NCBI GenBank assembly: GCA_049840595.1
Contig: JASGKO010000016.1
Coordinates: 26,176 to 90,175, forward strand
DNA from: JASGKO01 sp049840595
Lineage (GTDB): Bacteria > Verrucomicrobiota > Verrucomicrobiia > Chthoniobacterales > Chthoniobacteraceae
Length of the DNA: 64,000 bases
Direction of reading: 5' to 3'
The notes under the pieces were generated by a model that was given only the letters and a program-made list of their open reading frames with translations, did no database searches and was not told the DNA's origin. The stretch's first letter is position 1. Each line of letters begins with the position of its first letter. Both the position numbers and the translations under genes were made by a program. This document shows positions 28,440-36,862 of this stretch, in pieces.

Positions 28440-28527
28440 AATTCCTTCCTCGGTGGAGACTTCCTGCATCCCTAACAGGTTTGTAACCGAATAAGCAATC
28501 CGATTGTCTCAGCGTGCCTGAAATCAC

Positions 28528-29097
28528 TCAAAAATTCGGCTCGTTCTTCAAGCGCGTAAACTTGCCGCGTTTCTGAATCACCTCGCCACTGGTAATGAAA
28601 CTCCCCTGGCCGCGATAATGGAGTGTCTTTGGATATTTAGGCTTCGACGCACGATGCACTTTGACGACTTCGAAGATGAAGAAGTTGTAGCGGTTTACGA
28701 GGCGGGCGTCGTGGAGACGGCATTCCAAATTGGCGAAGCACTCGCGAACGAGCGGGGCGGCGACTTGCTCGGCGGGATCGGGAGTGAGGTGGAACTTGGT
28801 GAACTTATCCACCCCATCGCCGGAGCAGTTGCCGATGCCGATCACGGCGTCGATGAGCTCGGCGGTGGGGACGTTGATCACGCACTCGCGGCTCTTGCGG
28901 ATCATCTCGAAGCTGGTGTTGCCGCCAGCAATGATACAGCCGACGAGCGAAGGGCTGAATTCCATCATCGTATGCCAGCCCATCGTCATGAGATTGGTCC
29001 GTCCCTTCCAGGCGGAGCTGACGAGGACGGTCGGGCCCGGCTCAAGGATCTGGCGAATATCGGCGACGGGAAAATCCTGCTTCGGAAAAGCCTTCAT
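28528..29097 (-). CDS. Flavin reductase-like (FMN-binding) protein
   Basis: 189 residues. The split-barrel flavin-binding pattern is visible: PTVLVSSAWKGRTNLMTMGW, SLVGCIIAGGNTSFEMIRKS, ECVINVPTAELIDAVIGIGN and the C-terminal KTLHYRGQGSFITSGEVI. Members bind FMN and reduce flavins or act as NAD(P)H-flavin oxidoreductases. No monooxygenase partner is nearby, so the physiological electron acceptor is unknown. Single gene, cytoplasmic. Confidence 0.82.
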   Translation of the reverse strand: MKAFPKQDFPVADIRQILEPGPTVLVSSAWKGRTNLMTMGWHTMMEFSPSLVGCIIAGGNTSFEMIRKSRECVINVPTAELIDAVIGIGNCSGDGVDKFTKFHLTPDPAEQVAAPLVRECFANLECRLHDARLVNRYNFFIFEVVKVHRASKPKYPKTLHYRGQGSFITSGEVIQKRGKFTRLKNEPNF

Positions 29098-29164
29098 GCG
29101 ACAGCATACCCGACTCCCTTAGGAAAAACCACCAAGGCACCAAGACACCAAGGAGAGAAGAGTG

Positions 29165-29198
29165 TTTAACCGCGGATTACGCGGATATCACGGATGGA
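29165..29198. repeat. ACCGCGGATTACGCGGAT-type repeat
   Basis: TTAACCGCGGATTACGCGGA followed by TATCACGGATGG, preceded at about 29130-29155 by ACCAAGGCACCAAGACACCA. Both are short intergenic repeats of the same kind as those near 15071 and 590. Confidence 0.55.
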
Positions 29199-29313
29199 GA
29201 GGTGTATTCCCCAATGGTGGCGAAGCAACTCCAGCGCCGCAGGCCAAATTCAATACTTCCTAAATGCTAAATCCTAAATGTTCATTTCCCTTGCATCTCT
29301 GCACGCGGGAAAA

Positions 29314-30384
29314 TCACGCGATCGCTGCGTTCTTCGGATAGCTGCCAAGGATTTTGACGAAGCTGCAGTGCCGCTGGAGTTCTTCCAGCGCGGTGACGAG
29401 GGCAGGGTCCTGGTGATGGCCGTCCACGTCCACGAAGAAGAAGTAGTCCCAGGCTTTGCGCTTGGAAGGACGGCTCTCGATTTTGCTCAGGTTCAGCCTG
29501 AGCTCCTTGAACGGGGCGAGGGCGGCGAAGAGCGAGCCGGGCTTGTCCTGCACGTTGAACATGAGCGAGGTCTTGTCGAAGCCGGTCGGCACGCATGTCG
29601 TGTGGCCGATGACGAGGAAGCGCGTTGTGTTGTTCGGGTTGTCCTGGATGCTGGCTTCGAGGATTTCGAGCTCGTAAACCTCGGCGGCCATCCGTCCCGC
29701 GAGCGCGGCGGCATCGGGCTCGCTGGCGGCGAGTTCGGCCGCGCGAGTCGTGCTGGAGACCTCGATGTAATCCACATTGGGCAGGTTGAGCCGCAGCCAG
29801 TTGCGGCACTGGCCGAAGACCTGGGGGTGGGAGTAAATCTTTTTGATCTGCTCGCGTGGAATGCGGGCGATCAGGTTGTTTTCGATCTTGAGCAGGATTT
29901 CCGCGCAGATCTTGAGGTCGGAATCGGCGAAGACATCGAGCGTGTAGTTCACCGCGCCCTCGGTGGAGTTCTCAATCGGCACTACACCGTAATCGGCCTT
30001 GTTGCGTTCCACTGCGCTGAAGACATCGGCAATATTCGGCTGCGCCGCGTAATCCACGCTGGCGCCGAATTTTCCACGCGCGGCCTGATGCGTCCACGTC
30101 GCTTCCGGTCCGAGATAGGCGATGCACAGTCCTTTTTCCAGGGCGAAGGAAGCCGACATGATCTCGCGATAAATGGCGCGGATCGATTTCTCCGGCAGGC
30201 GTCCCTGGTTCTTTGCGGCGAGGGAGCGCAGCAACTGTTCTTCGCGCTCGGGGACGTAGATCGCGCTGTTGTCGCGTTTCTTGACCAGGCCCACCTCGTG
30301 CACGAGATCGGCGCGCTGGTTGAGCAGGGCGAGCAGTTGCTCGTCGAGGGCGTCAATTTTCTGGCGGATATCGCTGAGGTTCAT
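29314..30384 (-). CDS. pheA: Chorismate mutase / prephenate dehydratase (P-protein)
   Basis: 356 residues. Residues 1-85 are a chorismate mutase AroQ helix bundle (LSDIRQKIDALDEQLLALLNQ, minus the last residue, begins it). The prephenate dehydratase domain has YLGPEATWTHQAA, VVPIENSTEGAVNYTLD and SSTTRAAELAA. The ACT domain has the ESRP motif in LSKIESRPSKRKAWDYFFF, expected to bind phenylalanine for feedback control. It makes phenylpyruvate from chorismate. The start overlaps the scpB stop by 4 bp, so the two are translationally coupled. Confidence 0.95.
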   Translation of the reverse strand: MNLSDIRQKIDALDEQLLALLNQRADLVHEVGLVKKRDNSAIYVPEREEQLLRSLAAKNQGRLPEKSIRAIYREIMSASFALEKGLCIAYLGPEATWTHQAARGKFGASVDYAAQPNIADVFSAVERNKADYGVVPIENSTEGAVNYTLDVFADSDLKICAEILLKIENNLIARIPREQIKKIYSHPQVFGQCRNWLRLNLPNVDYIEVSSTTRAAELAASEPDAAALAGRMAAEVYELEILEASIQDNPNNTTRFLVIGHTTCVPTGFDKTSLMFNVQDKPGSLFAALAPFKELRLNLSKIESRPSKRKAWDYFFFVDVDGHHQDPALVTALEELQRHCSFVKILGSYPKNAAIA

Positions 30385-31130
30385 GATTGAGGAGCTTCAG
30401 GTTCACCGGGGCTGGATTCGCTGACGGCAGCCTCGGCTGTCGGCGTTGCCTCTGCTGGGATGGCGTTCGCCTGCTCCGGTGCGGATTCAGGGGCGGGAGG
30501 TTCGGCTTCCGCTTTTGCGGCCACGGGGGGCTTTTCCGTTGGAGCCGAGGGTAATTGCATGCGGCGCAGTTCCGATGAGTTGGGCAGCTCGTTGAGTGAC
30601 TTGAGGCCGAAGTGGTCGAGGAAAAACTGGGTGGACTCGTAGAGCAGCGGACGCCCGGGCACTTCGGCGCGCCCGGCGATGCGGATGAGCCCGCGTTCGA
30701 GCAGTAGTTGCACCATGCCGTCCACCGCCACGCCGCGCACCGCCTCGATATCCGCGCGGGTGATCGGTTGCCGGTAGGCAATGATCGCGAGGGTCTCGAG
30801 CGCCGGACCGCTGAGCCGGGTCGGCTTGCTCTCGGGATATAGCTGGCGCACCCATGCGGCAAAATCTCCGGCGGTCACAATCCGCCATCCGCTCGCCTGT
30901 TCCACGAGGCGGAAGGCGCGCCCGGTCTGTTCATACTCCGCCTGGAGCTCGGTGAGCGCGTGCAAAATGTCCGCCTCCACGGTGGAGGAAAGCTCAGCCG
31001 CCGGGGCGTGCTCCGCGTCGGCCCCTGCCGCCTTCAAGGCCGCGACCATCTCCCGCGGGGAGAGCGGCTTCTGCGACGCAAAGATGAGCGCCTCGGTGAC
31101 TTGCTTTAAGGTCATAGGAAAAGTGGCCAT
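30381..31130 (-). CDS. scpB: Segregation and condensation protein B
   Basis: 249 residues. Two winged-helix domains: EALIFASQKPLSPREMVAAL at the start and the signature TRLSGPALETLAIIAYRQPI followed by TRADIEAVRGVAVDGMVQLL. The C-terminal 70 residues are an Ala/Pro/Glu-rich disordered tail (PVAAKAEAEPPAPES), longer than in most ScpB. ScpB with ScpA and SMC forms the bacterial condensin. scpA is expected just upstream but is not here. Coupled to pheA by an ATGA overlap. Confidence 0.93.
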   Translation of the reverse strand: MATFPMTLKQVTEALIFASQKPLSPREMVAALKAAGADAEHAPAAELSSTVEADILHALTELQAEYEQTGRAFRLVEQASGWRIVTAGDFAAWVRQLYPESKPTRLSGPALETLAIIAYRQPITRADIEAVRGVAVDGMVQLLLERGLIRIAGRAEVPGRPLLYESTQFFLDHFGLKSLNELPNSSELRRMQLPSAPTEKPPVAAKAEAEPPAPESAPEQANAIPAEATPTAEAAVSESSPGEPEAPQS

Positions 31131-31173
31131 TTTCGGCGGAATCCCGCCCCGTGCAACCTCGAAAATTCTTCCG

Positions 31174-31437
31174 TTACAGTTCTTTTTCCAGTCGCTCGGC
31201 CAGCCACTGCTTGATCATGCTCTGGTAGTTGAGATAGCGCGAGCGAGCGATACGCTTGATGCGGGCGAGCATGCGGGGGTCGAATCGCACCGTGATCGTG
31301 GTGGAGTCTCGATTGTCGGCCTTCAGCAGCGAGGCATTCATCAGCCGCGGTTCGACCTGGGCATCGGCCCAAAACTTGGCCTCGGCGGCCTCGGAATCGA
31401 ACGCGGGCACTTCACTCCAGCTTTTGATGGTTTTCAT
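31174..31437 (-). CDS. brnA: BrnA-type antitoxin (CopG/ribbon-helix-helix)
   Basis: 87 residues. A C-terminal ribbon-helix-helix (TTITVRFDPRMLARIKRIAR and SRYLNYQSMIKQWLAERL) follows an N-terminal extension with WSEVPAFDSEAAEAKFWADA, a pattern seen in BrnA-like and CopG antitoxins. It lies 15 bp downstream of the BrnT-like gene, the standard toxin-first order. Antitoxins of this type bind their toxin and repress their own operon. Confidence 0.82.
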   Translation of the reverse strand: MKTIKSWSEVPAFDSEAAEAKFWADAQVEPRLMNASLLKADNRDSTTITVRFDPRMLARIKRIARSRYLNYQSMIKQWLAERLEKEL

Positions 31438-31452
31438 GCGTCGGGCGTTGGA

Positions 31453-31734
31453 TCAGGCGTTGATTTCGGAGTTCTTGCGGTCGTAGAAGCCTTCCTCCTC
31501 CGCTGTCATCGGTCGGGAGAAAATGACCCGGTACTGCTTCCCGTCCGTCCAGAAGAGGCTGAACAGGGAGGTGTTGTTTACCGATTTCCCGAGGTTGAAG
31601 TAGCGGGCTTCCGCGCCTTCGTCGGCAAGCTCAGGCATCAGGCGCAGGCTGAAGGGGTCTTCAAACGACTCCTCGATCTCCTTCGGGGAGATTTTTCGCA
31701 AATCAAATGGGGCATCTAACCAGTCAAATTCCAT
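31453..31734 (-). CDS. brnT: BrnT-type RNase toxin
   Basis: 93 residues starting MEFDWLDAPFDLRKISPKEI, with a central YFNLGKSVNNTSLFSLFWTD and a strand YRVIFSRPMTAEEEGFYDRK that match the BrnT fold, a RelE-like ribonuclease that inhibits translation. The usual family start FEWDxxK and central GxxxxGRxL are recognisable only loosely here (GKSVNNTSLF), so this may be a divergent member. It forms a two-gene operon with the RHH antitoxin. Confidence 0.75.
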   Translation of the reverse strand: MEFDWLDAPFDLRKISPKEIEESFEDPFSLRLMPELADEGAEARYFNLGKSVNNTSLFSLFWTDGKQYRVIFSRPMTAEEEGFYDRKNSEINA

Positions 31735-31763
31735 GAGGGGTCTCGGCAGGTAAAGGGTGACTA

Positions 31764-32144
31764 CTACTTGGCGCGCTGGATCAATTCAACCTCGTATCCT
31801 TCCGGGGCATCAATAAAAGCGATCGCCCCGCCGCTGGAGTTGTGGTGCGGACCATCGGAAAGCGGGTAGCCCTTGGCGGCCGTTTCTTTCGCAAATGCTT
31901 CGATGTCATCCACTTCAAAAGCAAGATGCGTCAGGTCCGGTCCCACCTGCACTGGCCCGGAGCCATCGTATTTGCAGATTTCGATTTCCTCCTCGCTGCC
32001 GGGCGCCTTGAAGAAAACGAGCTGGGAACCGCGTCCCGAAGTGTGGCGACGCACTTCTTCCAACCCGAGCACTTCCTTATAGAAATAAACGGTCTTTTCC
32101 AGGTCGGTGACCCGATAACGGGTGTGAAGCAGCTTTTTAATCAT
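31764..32144 (-). CDS. gloA: Glyoxalase I / lactoylglutathione lyase
   Basis: 126 residues, vicinal oxygen chelate fold in two beta-alpha modules. Metal ligands: His in LLHTRYRV, Glu in EEIEICKYDGSG, His in LTHLAFEVDD, and Glu in GYEVELIQ. Region TVYFYKEVLGLEEVRRH is typical of glyoxalase I. The enzyme isomerises the methylglyoxal-glutathione hemithioacetal; the thiol used by this organism is not shown. It directly precedes brnT on the same strand and is divergent from xylB. Confidence 0.88.
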   Translation of the reverse strand: MIKKLLHTRYRVTDLEKTVYFYKEVLGLEEVRRHTSGRGSQLVFFKAPGSEEEIEICKYDGSGPVQVGPDLTHLAFEVDDIEAFAKETAAKGYPLSDGPHHNSSGGAIAFIDAPEGYEVELIQRAK

Positions 32145-32228
32145 GCGGACAAAGGTGAAATTTCATCGCCCGAACGGATCGGGCATGGTTCTCTTAACCC
32201 ATAATCCTGATTTCTGAAACGTAAATCC

Positions 32229-33730
32229 ATGCTCATTCTCGGAATTGATAACGGCACCCAAAGCACGAAAACGATCGTGCTCGACCCCGCGACGGGGGAA
32301 ATTCTCGCCTCGGCCTCGAAGTCCTACGGGCTGATTCTCGATCTGCCCCCCGGGCATCTGGAGCAGGACCCGCAGAGCTGGGTGGACGCGGCGGACGAGA
32401 CGATCCAGGCCTGCTTGCGAAAGATCGGTCGCCGCCGGGACGAAATCGTGGCGATCGGGGTGAGTGGCCAGCAGCACGGGCTGGTCGTGCTCGACGAGGC
32501 GGGGAAAGTAGTGCGCCCGGCCAAGCTCTGGTGCGATACCTCCACTGTGGGGCAATGCGAGGAATTCGAGCAGGAATTCGGCGGCGCGAAAGGGCTGATC
32601 GAGCTGGCGGGGAACCCGATGCTGCCCGGCTACACCGCGCCGAAGATCCTCTGGCTCAAGCAAAATGAGCCGACCAACTTTGCGGCGGCGGAGACCTTTC
32701 TGCTCCCGCACGATTATCTGAACTACTGGCTCACCGGCGAGAAGTTCATGGAATACGGCGACGCCTCCGGTACCGCGCTGCTCGAGGTGCGCACGCGCAA
32801 ATGGTGCGCGCCGCTCTGCGAGTTCATCGACGAGAAGGTGCTTGAGGTCGCCTGCCCGAGCCGCAAAGCTCGCGCAAACCGGCGGGACTGCTCCGCGAGG
32901 AATTGCGTGTCCGCTGGGGCCTGAAGCGCTCGGTGATCGTGAGTGCGGGCGGCGGCGACAACATGATGGGGGCGATCGGCACCGGCAACCTGGAAGCGGG
33001 CATTGTTACCGCGAGCTTCGGCACGTCGGGCACGCTCTATTCGTATGCGACCAAGCCGGTGGTGGACCCGGTGGGCGAGGTGGCGGCCTTCTGCGACAGC
33101 ACGGGTGCGTGGCTGCCGCTGGTCTGCACGATGAACGTTACGGTCGCGACCGAGCAGGTGCGAAAACTTTTCGGCTGGAGCTTCGAGCAGGTGGAGCAGG
33201 AGATTGCGGGCGTGAGCGCGGGAGCCGATGGCCTGCTTTTCCTGCCCTACCTCACCGGCGAGCGCACGCCGAACCTGCCCGAGGCCACGGGCGTGTTGCA
33301 TGGGCTCACGACGAAGAACTACGTGGCCGCGAACATTGCCCGGGCGACGATGGAAGGCGCGACGCTCGGCCTGGCATATGGTCTAAAGCGTTTCCGCGAG
33401 CTGGGCATCGTCCCGCGCGAAATCCGGCTCACCGGCGGCGGGAGCAAGAGCGCGGTCTGGCGTCAGATCGCTGCGGATATTTTTGGCACGAGCACGGTCT
33501 GCCTGCATTCCGCCGAAGGCGCGGCCCTCGGCGCCGCCGTCCAGGCTGCCTGGTGCTACGCCGTGGTGAACAATGAAGGCTACTCGCTCACTGATCTCAG
33601 CCAACGCCTGGTCAAGGTGGACGAAAGCACCCGCGCCGAGCCGGACACGGAGAAGACCAAGTTTTACGCCGGGCTGTTGTCGAAGCACACCGATCTCACC
33701 CGTAAACTCGAGCGCGGCGGCTTCCTCTAG
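32229..33730 (+). CDS. xylB: Xylulokinase (one frameshift)
   Basis: Starts MLILGIDNGTQSTKTIVLDP, the FGGY phosphate-1 loop. Substrate block AIGVSGQQHGLVVLDEAG (His contact), KLWCDTSTV, YTAPKILWLK. After a one-base break near 32847 the frame changes and continues with GRLPEPQSSRKPAGLL, then AGGGDNMMGAIGTGNLEAG, GTSGTLYSYATKPVVDP, FLPYLTGERTPNLPEA and the adenosine-site IRLTGGGSKSAVWRQIAADI. It phosphorylates xylulose to xylulose 5-phosphate. Adding one G in CTTGAGGTC restores a single frame of about 500 residues. Confidence 0.9.
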
Positions 33731-33753
33731 GATTTCCACCGCCAAGGCCCGCG

Positions 33754-33813
33754 CGCCCCTCGTTCCGACACTCCGTGCGGGAACGCACCTGTCCGCGACA
33801 CTCCGTGTCGTCG
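33754..33813. repeat. Dispersed double-hairpin repeat, copy 1
   Basis: CCCCTCGTTCCGACACTCCG continuing GTGCGGGAACGCACCTGTCC, then GCGACACTCCGTGTCG. Two small hairpins. The second copy is at 37771-37830. Downstream of xylB. Confidence 0.8.
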
Positions 33814-33868
33814 AGTAGTGCTTTCGAGTCGTCAAACGCCCACGCATCCGAACAACCTGCCTTTAAAA

Positions 33869-33898
33869 CTTCGTGTCCTTCGTGCTCTTCGTGGTGAA
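33869..33898. repeat. TTCGTG-type tandem intergenic repeat
   Basis: CTTCGTGTCCTTCGTGCTCT followed by TCGTGGTGAA. Similar strings at 21979-22000 and 37838-37858, and in inverted form near 1991-2008. Lies just downstream of glf. Confidence 0.55.
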
Positions 33899-33904
33899 TA
33901 ATCT

Positions 33905-35023
33905 TTACCGCTTCGCCAGCTTCTCAAACTCCGCCAGCGCCATGCCCACCACCTGGTCCATGTTGTAATACCGGTAGGTCGCCAGCCGTCCCACGAAGCT
34001 TACCCCCGTTTCCTGTTCCGCGCGGGCGGCATATTTCTCATAGATCGCCTTCGTCTCCGGTGCGGGAATGGGATAGTAGGGTTCCTTGCCCGGGCCGTAA
34101 TCGTCGGGATACTCGCGCACGATCGTCGTCATCGGGCAGCGCTGGCCGGTCGCGTGCTTGATTTCCACAATCCGGGTGAAGTCGTGATCGTTCGGATAAT
34201 TCACCTGCATCGCGGGCTGGAAAAATTCCTGCTCCAGCGTCTCCGGTTCGAAACGCAGCGAGCGATAGGGGAGTGCACCGTAGCAGCAGTCGTAGTATTC
34301 GTCGATTGGCCCGGTATAAATGAGATGGCCGTATTCCACGTGCGGCAGCAGCTCGCGGTAATCCGTCTTCAGCATTACGCGGATGTTCGGGTGCGCGAGC
34401 ATGCGCTCGAACAGGCGGGTATAGCCGGCCTTCGGAATCGCCTGGAATTTATCGCTCAGGTAGCGGTCGTCGCGATTGGTGCGAATCGGGATGCGACCGC
34501 ATACGCTGGCATCGAGTTCCGCTGGATCACGCCGCCACTGCTTGCGCGTGTATTGCTTGAAGAACTTCTCGTAAAGCTCCCAGCCCACTTGCGAGACGAT
34601 CACTTCCTCCGAGTTCTTCGGCTCGGCAATCGGCACCCGCCATTGCGCGAGCGCGGTCTCCATTTCCTCGCTCGTGCAGGAGCCTTGCGGCAGACCGGTG
34701 AACTGCTCGAAGGTGTTGAGATTGATCGGGAACTGCCAGTAGCGCCCGTCCGTCCACGAGAGAATTTTGTATTCCACCGGATGCCATTCCGTGAACTGGC
34801 TCAGGTAATCGCGAATGCGATCCGAGTTCGTGCGGAAATAATGCGGCCCGTATTGATGGATGAGCACGCCGGCATCGTCGTAGCGATCATGGGAATTGCC
34901 GCCGATATGCGCGCGCTTTTCCACTACCAGACAGGTGCGCCCGAGCTGGCTGGCCAGCCGCTCGGCCAGCACCGCTCCGGCAAAACCGGCACCGACGATC
35001 AGGTAATCGTATTTAAGGGACAT
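33905..35023 (-). CDS. glf: UDP-galactopyranose mutase
   Basis: 372 residues from ATG 35021-35023. FAD-binding start YDYLIVGAGFAGAVLAERL, VVEKRAHIGGNSHD, the diagnostic HQYGPHYFRTNSDRI, TRKQWRRDPAELDASV and ARAEQETGVSFVGRLATYRY. It interconverts UDP-galactopyranose and UDP-galactofuranose for surface polysaccharide or lipid galactofuran. It is near a glycosyltransferase and rfbA, suggesting a small surface-sugar cluster. Confidence 0.95.
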   Translation of the reverse strand: MSLKYDYLIVGAGFAGAVLAERLASQLGRTCLVVEKRAHIGGNSHDRYDDAGVLIHQYGPHYFRTNSDRIRDYLSQFTEWHPVEYKILSWTDGRYWQFPINLNTFEQFTGLPQGSCTSEEMETALAQWRVPIAEPKNSEEVIVSQVGWELYEKFFKQYTRKQWRRDPAELDASVCGRIPIRTNRDDRYLSDKFQAIPKAGYTRLFERMLAHPNIRVMLKTDYRELLPHVEYGHLIYTGPIDEYYDCCYGALPYRSLRFEPETLEQEFFQPAMQVNYPNDHDFTRIVEIKHATGQRCPMTTIVREYPDDYGPGKEPYYPIPAPETKAIYEKYAARAEQETGVSFVGRLATYRYYNMDQVVGMALAEFEKLAKR

Positions 35024-35140
35024 GCGCAGGAAGTAATGGGAAACGCAGTGTGGAAAGGACCAGCGTGCGAAGGTTTGATCGCAGAAACCACTGGAGTCGC
35101 GCAATCCAAAAACCCATGGCCGCCCGTCCGGATTGACTGC

Positions 35141-35584
35141 TCAAGCTCCGCCCGGCAGCAAATGTCCGTATTTCTCCGCCCAGTCCGCCGGCAGGCGGAT
35201 CGGCTTGCCGGGCGGCATTTTAATGAGGGCGAGCATCTGCCGGGACTGCGCAATGACCGTGCCATCCGAGGGACGCACCACGCGGAAGGCGCACCAGAAG
35301 CGCATCCGCTCCACGTTATCCAGCCAGCCTTCGATCACGAGCTGGTCGCCGAGCTGGGCTGGGCGCTTGTAGTCGATCTCCGTGCGCACCACCACCGGGT
35401 ATTCCTGGTTCCGCGCCATGTCCGCCAGCCCCATGCCGAGCTGCTCTGCCAGATAAGTCCGCGCCATTTCGATGAACCGCAGGTAGGCAATATTGTGCAC
35501 CACCCCCGCGCAATCGGTATCGAAAAACATCACCTGCACCGGCGTTTCCACGCGGGGCCTTCCAGAAGTCACGTCATTACTCAT
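35141..35584 (-). CDS. YbgC-type acyl-CoA thioesterase (hot-dog fold)
   Basis: 147 residues from ATG 35582-35584. The motif MFFDTDCAGVVHNIAYLRFI carries the catalytic Asp of the 4-hydroxybenzoyl-CoA/YbgC thioesterases, followed by TEIDYKRPAQLGDQLVIEGW. These hydrolyse acyl-CoA or acyl-ACP esters in the cytoplasm; YbgC in Proteobacteria is linked to Tol-Pal, but no tol genes are near. The longer upstream frame is rejected as it overlaps the region upstream of the glycosyltransferase. Confidence 0.88.
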   Translation of the reverse strand: MSNDVTSGRPRVETPVQVMFFDTDCAGVVHNIAYLRFIEMARTYLAEQLGMGLADMARNQEYPVVVRTEIDYKRPAQLGDQLVIEGWLDNVERMRFWCAFRVVRPSDGTVIAQSRQMLALIKMPPGKPIRLPADWAEKYGHLLPGGA

Positions 35585-35702
35585 TCCAGTAATTATAAGT
35601 GGCTGCCCCGTCCGGGAAAAGCAGGAAAACTGATTTAAGACGCGTTCTCGGCCGTGCAAAGAACCTCTTGCCTGCGCCGGTTCGTGTTTAACTCTCCCGG
35701 CC

Positions 35703-36845
35703 ATGCCCAAGACCGCCGTTGTCATCCCGCTTTACAATCACGAGGCCTATATCGGCCCGGCCTTGCAATCCGTGCTCGCGCAGACGCGGCCGGTGGACCG
35801 CATCATCGTGATCGACGACGGCTCGAGCGACGGCTCGGTGGCCGCCGCCCGGGCGGTGCCGGATGCTCGCATCGAAGTCATCACCCAGGAAAACATTGGC
35901 GCTCACAACACGCTCAACCGCGGCGTGCAAATGGCCGCCGATTGCGAGTTCACCGCGATCCTGAACTCCGACGATCTTTACGAGCCCGAGCGCATCGCCA
36001 GGTGCCTCGCCGTGCTGGAAAAGAACGAGCAGGTGCAGGTGGTGTGTTCCCGTTTCGAGATGATCGACCCTGCGGGCACGCCGCTCGACGCCGAAAATCC
36101 CAAGGCCCGCTGGGTGCGCATCCTGTGGGAGTCACGCCGCAGTAATCCGGCGGAGTGGATGGGGTTGGCCAATTTCGCCAAGACCACCAGCAATGTCGTC
36201 GCCCGCACCCCCTGGCTGCTGGCGCATCCCTTCCAGCCCTACCGCTACGTGCACGACTGGTTTTTCTTCGCCGCCACTGCGGTCGAGCGCAAGCTGGCGG
36301 TCTTGGATACCATGTTGCTCAAGTATCGCGCGCATCCCACCAATACGATCAAGAGCGGCGAGCCTGGCGCGGTCACGCGCGAGGTGTTGCAGATGAATTT
36401 CGATCTGCTGCGGGAGCTCGCCCCGCGTCTGGCGGCGGAGCCGGAGTTGCGCGCCAATTACCGCGCCTACCTGCGAGTGCTCCTGGGCAACCATACGGAT
36501 TTTCGCGGCGAGGTCTTTATCCACCTGCTGGCCGCCCTAGTGGAGCAGGTGCCGCCGACCGAAATGGCCGGGATGATTGCCGGGCTCGGGGTGGAACAAT
36601 TTTCCGAGCTGGCCGCACCTTCCTCCAAAAGCCTGCGCAGCGAAGTGGAGTTGAAGCGCCTCATCCGTTTCCATGAGCGATCGCGCTGGACCGCCCTCGG
36701 CCGGGTCTTCGGCGTCGGGGTTTTTGCACCCCAGGACGACTCCTCGGATGCGGAAAAGAAACTTTCTGCTTTCAAAGAGGCGCTGAAAGCGAACACTTGG
36801 GTCAAGCTCGGTGATGCCCTTGGGCAATATCGTCTCACGGAATAA
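35703..36845 (+). CDS. Family 2 glycosyltransferase
   Basis: 380 residues. GT-A fold: AVVIPLYNHEAYIGPALQSV, VIDDGSSDGSVAAA (nucleotide-sugar Asp), and the metal-binding-type pair in ILNSDDLYEPERI. Acceptor region AKTTSNVVARTPWLLAHPF. The C-terminal 130 residues are helical without transmembrane helices, so the enzyme is probably peripheral. Donor and acceptor unknown. Precedes rfbA by 17 bp on the same strand, suggesting cotranscription for surface polysaccharide synthesis. Confidence 0.88.
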   Translation: MPKTAVVIPLYNHEAYIGPALQSVLAQTRPVDRIIVIDDGSSDGSVAAARAVPDARIEVITQENIGAHNTLNRGVQMAADCEFTAILNSDDLYEPERIARCLAVLEKNEQVQVVCSRFEMIDPAGTPLDAENPKARWVRILWESRRSNPAEWMGLANFAKTTSNVVARTPWLLAHPFQPYRYVHDWFFFAATAVERKLAVLDTMLLKYRAHPTNTIKSGEPGAVTREVLQMNFDLLRELAPRLAAEPELRANYRAYLRVLLGNHTDFRGEVFIHLLAALVEQVPPTEMAGMIAGLGVEQFSELAAPSSKSLRSEVELKRLIRFHERSRWTALGRVFGVGVFAPQDDSSDAEKKLSAFKEALKANTWVKLGDALGQYRLTE

Positions 36846-36862
36846 ACGGACCAACCAAATCA

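Noticed and set aside
34154..35638. A 494-codon plus-strand frame opposite glf and the thioesterase
   Set aside because: Antisense to two recognised genes; no motif of its own.
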